The notes beneath the pieces are model-generated. The model did no database searches. It worked only from the letters and a program-made list of their open reading frames with translations, and was not told the DNA's origin. Positions 59,662-64,000 of a stretch of DNA of 64,000 nucleotides are shown piece by piece. Position numbers and translations under genes: made by a program. The DNA comes from Proteus sp. FME41 (lineage in GTDB: Bacteria > Pseudomonadota > Gammaproteobacteria > Enterobacterales > Enterobacteriaceae). How positions within the stretch are numbered: position 1 is the stretch's first letter; every line of letters begins with the position of its first letter. Where the stretch lies: the NCBI RefSeq assembly GCF_014897315.1, contig NZ_JABUYL010000012.1, forward strand, positions 62,001 through 126,000. The letters run 5' to 3'.

Positions 59662-59735
59662 ATTGCTTACTCCTGATTCAGAGCGCAGCAATCCCTAGCA
59701 TGAACGCTATAATTAATTTTTATTTAGTGAATGTT

Positions 59736-60158
59736 TTATTTATTGGTTAAAGCATTATTTAATTCGTAATATAATCTGTCGGCTTCTTTTTCTGCATCAT
59801 CATATTTAGCGACAGCTTTAGCATATTCTTTTTGTAATCGTTCAATATTACGCTCTTGCTTTAATCGCTCTTGGAGTTCGGTTAGTTTAGCTTCCTTGCG
59901 ATCCATAAAGTGCTCGGTAGGTTCGCCACGCTTGAAAGCGATTGTACCATCCTCAAGTTCGCATTGCTCGCCTTCATAGTTAGTCTCAATGCCTTCTTTG
60001 TGAAATTCACGCTCAGTGAGAATGTTTGCTAGCTTATTTAATGCAGAACGCTCACTTAAGTAAGCACGGTTGGCACCTGCGATAATATAAACAGGGCGCA
60101 TAGCAATAGTAATTTGGTTATCAGTTGCTTTTTCAATAGCTTCGTGTTGTTTGCTCAT
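59736..60158 (-). CDS. Prophage coiled-coil protein, unknown
   Basis: The 140-residue product has a structured first half (IAMRPVYIIAGANRAYLSER) and a long C-terminal coiled coil rich in Glu and Lys (from about residue 85). It overlaps the upstream gene by ATGA. Not recognised. Confidence 0.7.
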   Translation of the reverse strand: MSKQHEAIEKATDNQITIAMRPVYIIAGANRAYLSERSALNKLANILTEREFHKEGIETNYEGEQCELEDGTIAFKRGEPTEHFMDRKEAKLTELQERLKQERNIERLQKEYAKAVAKYDDAEKEADRLYYELNNALTNK

Positions 60159-60454
60159 TTTTTTGTTCCTTTTATTTTTCGATTTGATATTTCGTATTCA
60201 ATTCCACCAAGTTTGTCATTTAATATTGATATCAATAATGACACTTGGCTTAAAAATAATCCCACATCACCAAGATGATCTTTACCATCGGGATAATTTT
60301 CATTAGCATCAGCCCAAAACATAAAATCGCCGAATACCTTCATTCCTGTAATGAGTGAGTCAATAGCTAATTCTAAATTACCTCTTAAGTTGCCTAGTTC
60401 TTTTTCCGATAATTTGTTTAAATCAGGAAGAACAATTAATTCATCGATATTCAT
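60155..60454 (-). CDS. Small prophage helical protein, unknown
   Basis: This 99-residue protein is predicted helical with a Trp-containing middle (FGDFMFWADANENYPDG). It overlaps its neighbours on both sides by four bases. Not recognised. Confidence 0.7.
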   Translation of the reverse strand: MNIDELIVLPDLNKLSEKELGNLRGNLELAIDSLITGMKVFGDFMFWADANENYPDGKDHLGDVGLFLSQVSLLISILNDKLGGIEYEISNRKIKGTKK

Positions 60455-60858
60455 TGCGCCTCCGTGAAACTTACTTTTTCATAAACAGTTTCTAAATTTA
60501 ATTTTGCTGATTGGATTAAATTTGTAATTTGAATGCCGTAATTTTTAATGTGACCGCTTTCTTCAGCGACTTTTAAATTAATTGCAGTTTCTAATGTATT
60601 TAAAATACACCCGACAGCTGTTTCAATTGTATCCTTATTATTGATTTTAATTTCACCGATAGGCTTTGGTGATTTATCAGTATTAATGCTTGATACACTT
60701 TCTTTAGCTCTTTCTATATTGGCTACTGCTGATTCAATCGCATTAAACATATTATCGCTAGGTGTTATGTTGTCGTTGATAATGAGATTTAAAATAGAAG
60801 TTGCATAAATTAATTCATCATGAGCGGATTGCTTTAATTCAGTATTATTCATTGCCAT
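60451..60858 (-). CDS. Small prophage helical protein, unknown
   Basis: The ATG at 60858 follows AGAGGG and is preferred, giving 135 residues. The protein is a helical bundle with segments such as SAVANIERAKESVSSI that resemble those of the neighbouring small proteins. Its 5' end overlaps the upstream gene by 14 bases. Function unknown. Confidence 0.7.
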   Translation of the reverse strand: MAMNNTELKQSAHDELIYATSILNLIINDNITPSDNMFNAIESAVANIERAKESVSSINTDKSPKPIGEIKINNKDTIETAVGCILNTLETAINLKVAEESGHIKNYGIQITNLIQSAKLNLETVYEKVSFTEAQ

Positions 60859-61042
60859 TATCCCTCTGTGCATTTTCTTCAATTAACCAGACTGAGATAT
60901 CACCTGATAATTCGTAAGCTAGCCCAATTAAACTTTCTATTTCAGGTTGGCCCGATATACGTTCAGCGTTGAGCTGGAATAAAAGGGCGTTTAGTTGGTC
61001 GCTTTTTTTTGCAACAGCTTCTAAGTTGAGTTTGTGAGCCAT
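60845..61042 (-). CDS. Small prophage protein sharing a module with the adjacent HTH protein
   Basis: The 65-residue product contains PEIESLIGLAYELSGDISVW, which lines up with SEIQSLIEMAIEKSKAINSI in the N-terminal part of the HTH protein at 61253-61711. Both follow a Leu-rich helix (LLFQL / LLCCAL). It may be a stand-alone dimerisation or interaction module. Function unknown. Confidence 0.7.
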   Translation of the reverse strand: MAHKLNLEAVAKKSDQLNALLFQLNAERISGQPEIESLIGLAYELSGDISVWLIEENAQRDNGNE

Positions 61043-61044
61043 AA

Positions 61045-61251
61045 TTAAGCCTCACAAGGAAATTGAGCAGAGAAAACAACGTTGCCACCGAGTAATTCTT
61101 TAGCTTGTTCTGCGCTGGTGGCCATAACTTCTTTTTTCTCTGGACGCTCTGTTTTAGTCCAAAAACGAAACAAGAACATAGGTAGCATTACGCCTGTATG
61201 TATGTCAGGTTTCGGTAAGTTATGGGTTGCGGTAGAATGTAAAATGGTCAT
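61045..61251 (-). CDS. Icd-like host cell division inhibitor (tentative)
   Basis: This 68-residue protein ends FRFWTKTERPEKKEVMATSA then EQAKELLGG...FSAQFPCEA, the short pattern of phage P1 Icd-like proteins (aromatic start, A-x-S-x-E-x-A, F-x-A-x-x-P end). Icd-type proteins block host septation. The first 25 residues are not typical. The gene is second in the leftward operon, an early position that fits host take-over. Assignment is by eye. Confidence 0.5.
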   Translation of the reverse strand: MTILHSTATHNLPKPDIHTGVMLPMFLFRFWTKTERPEKKEVMATSAEQAKELLGGNVVFSAQFPCEA

Positions 61252-61252
61252 C

Positions 61253-61711
61253 TTATAACTCCTCTGTTTTTGAGGTGCAAAAATCTGTCATTTCGCCTTC
61301 GCCGTAACGTAACCACCCAGCATTTATTCCTATCGCTTCTGCAATCTCACCTGCACGAGCAATACCAGCTTCTTTTACTTTTCCTGTTACATACGAATTA
61401 ATGGCTCCTTGTGATAATCCAATCTTCCAAGCTAAGTCATCCTGAGTCATTCCAGAGTAAGAAAGCGCTAGACGTAAACGTTCTGCAAATGAGTTGCAAG
61501 CAGTGAGAGTTTCTATCGCTGGAGTTTTTGGTTGCTGGTAAGATTCAGGTTTATTTTCGATAATAGAGTTAATAGCCTTACTTTTCTCTATTGCCATTTC
61601 TATCAGTGATTGAATTTCACTTGATGAGCTTGATTCAAGCGCACAACATAGCAGAGTTTGTACCTGAGAATTTGTTCGTAACAATTTTGATTCATCAATA
61701 ATCTGGATCAT
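61253..61711 (-). CDS. XRE-type HTH regulator with N-terminal helical module
   Basis: The 152-residue product has a helix-turn-helix in its second half (FAERLRLALSYSGMTQDDLA then IGLSQGAINSYVTGK, near residues 72-108). The N-terminal 60 residues form a helical module also seen in the small protein at 60845. It is the first gene of the leftward operon, just behind the pL-type promoter and operators, so it is expressed on induction. It may act as a Cro-like or late regulator. Confidence 0.8.
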   Translation of the reverse strand: MIQIIDESKLLRTNSQVQTLLCCALESSSSSEIQSLIEMAIEKSKAINSIIENKPESYQQPKTPAIETLTACNSFAERLRLALSYSGMTQDDLAWKIGLSQGAINSYVTGKVKEAGIARAGEIAEAIGINAGWLRYGEGEMTDFCTSKTEEL

Positions 61712-61736
61712 GACTCGCCCTCAATAATCATCTTTC

Positions 61737-61795
61737 GAAACCTAGGTTACAAAAAGCTAAGTTTTGTGTCAATAGAAAAATGAAAGAAAAGTTTC
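61737..61795. promoter_or_regulatory. oL operator cluster (three sites)
   Basis: Three 14-base sites lie in a row: 61737-61750 (GAAACCTAGGTTAC), 61752-61765 (AAAAGCTAAGTTTT) and 61782-61795 (GAAAGAAAAGTTTC). They share the GAAA-N6-TTTC plan with the sites beside the CI gene. The first covers the -10 box, the second the spacer, of the leftward promoter. Confidence 0.8.
61744..61772 (-). promoter_or_regulatory. Leftward early promoter (pL)
   Basis: On the minus strand a perfect -35 TTGACA (61772-61767) and -10 TAACCT (61749-61744) are 17 bases apart, 33 bases before the HTH gene start. Operators overlap it, so CI should silence the whole leftward operon in the lysogen. Confidence 0.88.
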
Positions 61796-61821
61796 GGGAT
61801 TGAGGTGTGATAAGTTTCAGA

Positions 61822-61846
61822 CAATAAAAAAGCCTCGAAAGAGGCT
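61822..61846 (-). terminator. Terminator of the Panacea two-gene cassette
   Basis: On the minus strand AGCCTC pairs with GAGGCT around TTTC, followed by TTTTTTATT. It is 20 bases beyond the second cassette gene and just before pL, so it insulates the leftward operon from cassette transcription. Confidence 0.93.
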
Positions 61847-61865
61847 GTGGTGATTATATTGTAGC

Positions 61866-62330
61866 TTATTGGAATTCTGATAGTGATTCTAAAATTAGTT
61901 TTTTATGCTTTCTGGTCATTGATTTACTTCTACCTACTGCTTGGTATACAGATCTCATGCAATAAGGCGCAACATTGCCAACCAAAATACTAGCATACTC
62001 ATGTATTATTCTACTTTTCACATCCTGCAAGTTAAATGCCTGATGTGCTTCGATACATGAAACATATGAATCCCATTTAAGGAAATCATGATCTTCTTTA
62101 AGAATATCCACCTGACATTCCAAGAGATAATTTTTTGATTGTATAAATGGATGTATTTCGGAGTTAATAACTAAGACCAGTAAAGGGTCGCAGCAACATA
62201 CAACTAAATATTTCTTTTTTGGAGGTGTTGTAAAATCACAGTGTAAAAAAAGAACATCAGATACTTTTATCTTTTTCTGTTCTATAAAAGACTTTTTAAA
62301 TGAATCGGGAAAACAATCACTTAAAGACAT
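61866..62330 (-). CDS. Candidate toxin partner of the Panacea protein, unknown family
   Basis: The 154-residue protein starts five bases after the Panacea gene stop, with no strong site of its own, so it is translationally coupled. The middle (VSDVLFLHCDFTTPPKKKYL then a VVCCC strand, LVLVINSEIHPF, and KWDSYVSC near residue 85-92) reads as a small beta-barrel, vaguely like MazF/PemK toxins, followed by a helical C-terminal part rich in Arg and Lys. I do not recognise a family. Panacea proteins are usually antitoxins with very varied partners, which makes this a toxin candidate. Confidence 0.8.
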   Translation of the reverse strand: MSLSDCFPDSFKKSFIEQKKIKVSDVLFLHCDFTTPPKKKYLVVCCCDPLLVLVINSEIHPFIQSKNYLLECQVDILKEDHDFLKWDSYVSCIEAHQAFNLQDVKSRIIHEYASILVGNVAPYCMRSVYQAVGRSKSMTRKHKKLILESLSEFQ

Positions 62331-62335
62331 CAGTT

Positions 62336-62866
62336 CTATGCGCCAACAGATAGATAATCTAGGAGATCTTTACAACCATCGCTACATTCTTTAGCCAAGG
62401 AAAGAATTGCCATTTCTCCATTCTCATCAGCACTCTTCCAGGCAAAACCATGGCTTTTGTATCTAATTTTCCCGAACGATAGATGACCAATTTCACCTAT
62501 AGCTTCATTTATACATTCTAAGTCTGAGTCACTAAATACATCATCCTCATATGGACGTAAAGGCTTCACATTCATACTCTCAACATCCAGTGATTTCAAA
62601 ACGTTGCCTACATCCAAATCTGCTGGAACAGCATATGAAGTTTTCTTTGCTAATTTGATGATATCATAAGCACCACTAGCAACAGGGCCGTCTTTCATTG
62701 CTATATAGGTATCACCAGTAACTAATCGTCCGTATCTTTCAAGGTGTTTCAGATCAGCAAAATAAAGAATCTTAATGACATGATAAATATCTGGTATTGG
62801 TGCTTTAGAGGCAACATACAGAATGGCCTCTAAAGCCTTTTCTGAATCAAATTTTATGTTTACCAT
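62336..62866 (-). CDS. Panacea-domain (DUF4065/SocA-like) protein, probable antitoxin
   Basis: This 176-residue protein has the Panacea domain: an N-terminal ALEAILYVASKAP helix, IYHVIKILYFADLKHLERYG (near residues 27-46), then TGDTYIAMKDGPVASGAYDI (near residues 50-69). In SocAB and other pairs such proteins are antitoxins or proteolytic adaptors that neutralise unrelated toxins. AGGG lies upstream of its ATG and a strong promoter precedes it. It leads a two-gene cassette between the CI gene and pL, the position of lambda rexAB. Confidence 0.88.
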   Translation of the reverse strand: MVNIKFDSEKALEAILYVASKAPIPDIYHVIKILYFADLKHLERYGRLVTGDTYIAMKDGPVASGAYDIIKLAKKTSYAVPADLDVGNVLKSLDVESMNVKPLRPYEDDVFSDSDLECINEAIGEIGHLSFGKIRYKSHGFAWKSADENGEMAILSLAKECSDGCKDLLDYLSVGA

Positions 62867-62915
62867 TTATTTCACCCTATAACTACTTATCAAATTGCTA
62901 AATATATCTTGGAGT

Positions 62916-62944
62916 ATATTAGAAGTAAGTTAGCTTAACTTCAA
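62916..62944 (-). promoter_or_regulatory. Promoter of the Panacea cassette with palindrome in the spacer
   Basis: On the minus strand -35 TTGAAG (62944-62939) and -10 TAATAT (62921-62916) are exactly 17 bases apart. A palindrome with arms AAGTTA/TAACTT (62927-62941) fills the spacer, a layout that suits repression by a DNA-binding protein, often the toxin-antitoxin complex itself. Confidence 0.78.
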
Positions 62945-63096
62945 GCATTCCTTGTAACTAAATTTTATAAATGTATAATATGCCGCCTTTATAAATACTG
63001 TAATTGTAGCCAGTATGCATCGTTGCTAAATTGACCAAATCTACCAATCAAATACCTTGTAAGAAAACTTTAAATCACGCTTTCAGAAAGCAACAA

Positions 63097-63120
63097 AGGG
63101 CACGAACGCCCTGAGTTTTT
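63097..63120. terminator. Hairpin behind the CI-like gene
   Basis: AGGGC pairs with GCCCT around ACGAAC, with five T on the plus-strand side and TTTGTT on the minus-strand side. It lies 41 bases beyond the CI-like stop and probably ends or weakens its transcript before the cassette. Confidence 0.65.
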
Positions 63121-63160
63121 AGCGTTCACAATCAAATATACCCAGTTTGTTTTGTAGATA

Positions 63161-63829
63161 TCATACGAACCGCATCATCATCTGAACCACAACACCGATA
63201 ATTTTACAATTACCATTAATCGATATCATTGGCCACGCCGGATTTAGCCCCTTAAGAAAATGACTATTCCCATCTATTACTAATTTTTTAAAAGTAGCCT
63301 CATTGGTGTCAGTTAGCTTGGCAATCACTAAGCTTCCATTTATTGGTTCTCTGCCCGTATCGACAAGTACAAGTGAACCTTCAGGAATACTAACCCCAAT
63401 CGGAGCCGTCATGGAATCTCCCTCCACTCGTAGCCAGAATGCAGAGCCATTGCATTTGACTTCTGATTCATACCACTCATCTATTTGATCTAGTGTGTAT
63501 GGTTCACAAGCCTCATTCCAATTTCCCGCTTGAACCATACTCAATACGGGATATTTTGGGGACGGTTTGTATAGTCTTGGATTTGATACATTATTATCGA
63601 ATTGCTCAGTAACTTCCTGTTTTGGTTCTTTCCCATGAAGTAACCATTTAGGTGAACATTTCAACGCTGCTGCAATCTTGAAAAGATTTGCTGATCTTGT
63701 GTCTTGTGATTCGCCTAGTTCAATTTTACTAATTGTTACTCTCGACACACTTGTTAATTTTGCAAGGTCATCTTGCGACATGCCCAGCTCAGTTCGCCGC
63801 TCAAGCAATCTTTCTCCAAATGTACTCAT
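63161..63829 (-). CDS. CI-like phage repressor (HTH + S24 peptidase)
   Basis: The 222-residue protein has an N-terminal XRE helix-turn-helix (MSQDDLAKLTSVSRVTISKIE, near residues 18-38) and a C-terminal LexA/S24 domain. The Ala-Gly cleavage site is in SMVQAGNW (near residue 101), the catalytic Ser in EGDSMTAP (near 138) and the Lys in EATFKKL (near 185). It should keep the prophage silent and self-cleave on RecA activation after DNA damage. GAGG precedes the start. It is divergent from a cro-like gene. Confidence 0.95.
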   Translation of the reverse strand: MSTFGERLLERRTELGMSQDDLAKLTSVSRVTISKIELGESQDTRSANLFKIAAALKCSPKWLLHGKEPKQEVTEQFDNNVSNPRLYKPSPKYPVLSMVQAGNWNEACEPYTLDQIDEWYESEVKCNGSAFWLRVEGDSMTAPIGVSIPEGSLVLVDTGREPINGSLVIAKLTDTNEATFKKLVIDGNSHFLKGLNPAWPMISINGNCKIIGVVVQMMMRFV

Positions 63830-63853
63830 TTTTTCGCCTCAAAAAGTTATTCC

Positions 63854-63923
63854 GAAACTAATATATCAAAAAGAATTGAAACTTAGCTTTCTTTTTAATA
63901 TGATTTAACGAAAGAAAACTTTC
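63854..63923. promoter_or_regulatory. oR operator cluster (three sites)
   Basis: Three 14-base sites are seen: 63854-63867 (GAAACTAATATATC, weaker), 63878-63891 (GAAACTTAGCTTTC) and 63910-63923 (GAAAGAAAACTTTC). They share GAAA-N6-TTTC with the oL sites. The middle site overlaps the -35 box of the rightward promoter and the last its start of transcription. Confidence 0.8.
63876..63904 (+). promoter_or_regulatory. Rightward early promoter (pR)
   Basis: TTGAAA (63876-63881) and TATGAT (63899-63904) are 17 bases apart and lead into the cro-like gene about 30 bases downstream. Two operators overlap it. Confidence 0.85.
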
Positions 63924-63934
63924 AAGGATAAATT

Positions 63935-64000
63935 ATGAATTTATATGAAATCTTAAAAGGCATTCATAAAACGAATGCTGCGATAGGCAAAGCTTATCCG
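63935..64000 (+). CDS. Cro-like regulator, N-terminal fragment (partial at window end)
   Basis: An ATG preceded by AAGGA opens a frame of 22 codons (MNLYEILKGIHKTNAAIGKA...) that runs off the window. The start looks like a YdaS/Cro-type helix-turn-helix. Its position, divergent from the CI gene and behind pR, is that of cro. Confidence 0.7.
   Translation, partial: MNLYEILKGIHKTNAAIGKAYP

Larger units (their letters stand above)
62867..63160. other. Intergenic region upstream of the Panacea cassette
   Basis: This 294-base stretch holds the cassette promoter, a 13-base palindrome GCTTTCAGAAAGC (63079-63091) and the hairpin behind the CI gene. No gene is seen. Confidence 0.6.
56131..64000. mobile_element. 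Lambda-like prophage, left part (continues past window end)
   Basis: From the argU 3' end to the window end all genes are phage-type and small. A leftward operon (61711 to 56207) ends in an AlpA/Xis-like gene beside the tRNA, a pL-type promoter heads it, and a CI-like S24 repressor with a divergent cro-like gene follow. Two clusters of three GAAA-N6-TTTC operators flank the immunity region. No integrase is seen at this junction and no structural genes lie in the window. The right boundary and att repeat are outside. Confidence 0.9.

Noticed and set aside
56131-64000. CRISPR array or direct-repeat array in the prophage
   Set aside because: The only regular repeats are short operators and one 10-base tandem pair; there are no spacers of even length.

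Overview
The window is a low-GC enterobacterial chromosome fragment, best matched to Proteus. From htpG to the argU tRNA the gene order follows the E. coli minute 11-12 backbone (htpG-adk-hemH-gsk-ybaL-fsr-ushA-ybaK-ybaP-chiX-copA-cueR-ybbJ-qmcA-ybbN-ybbO-tesA-ybbA-ybbP ... purK-purE-lpxH-ppiB-cysS ... ybcJ-folD ... argU). The strong AT bias, a SpeF-type ornithine decarboxylase and a trimeric autotransporter adhesin point to Proteus, with P. mirabilis more likely than the ornithine-decarboxylase-negative species. The species call is inference.

Bases 1-16660 are accessory or less conserved. They hold the end of an ylbE-ylbF-carbamate kinase-MFS operon (carbamoyl-compound catabolism), a LysR regulator, a CPBP membrane protease, a three-gene phospholipid operon, an isolated LuxR-type regulator in 1.4 kb of AT-rich non-coding DNA, a csc-like sucrose cluster (repressor, sucrose hydrolase, fructokinase, two operators, no transporter), rarD and purT with a PurR box. 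Bases 16800-30570 are core: htpG with a heat-shock promoter, adk, hemH, a wzz/fepE-like gene between hemH and gsk, gsk, ybaL, fsr, ushA, ybaK and ybaP. Bases 30680-36280 hold a YadA-anchor adhesin, the ChiX small RNA, copA (four metal-binding domains, interrupted by a one-base shift in a run of nine G/C) and cueR with a textbook CueR promoter.

Bases 35790-52970 continue with ybbJ-qmcA, cnoX, ybbO, tesA, the ybbAP ABC exporter, a stand-alone speF, an MscS-type channel, an MFS carrier, purEK (PurR box), lpxH, ppiB, cysS and a small membrane protein. Bases 53200-56130 contain fruK without fruB or fruA, preceded by a 29-codon leader ORF and a Cra-controlled promoter, then ybcJ, folD and tRNA-Arg(TCT).

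From 56131 to the window end lies the left part of a lambda-like prophage, apparently inserted at argU. A leftward operon of about 15 small genes, mostly unknown, runs toward the tRNA and ends in an AlpA/Xis-like gene; no integrase is visible at this junction. The operon starts from a clear pL-type promoter overlaid with three operators. An S24-peptidase CI repressor and the start of a cro-like gene flank a second cluster of three related operators with a pR promoter. Between the two operator clusters, in the position lambda gives to rexAB, sits a two-gene cassette with its own strong promoter and terminator: a Panacea (DUF4065/SocA-like) protein followed 5 bases later by a small unrecognised protein. 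This is the best candidate for an undescribed toxin-antitoxin or phage-exclusion system in the window.
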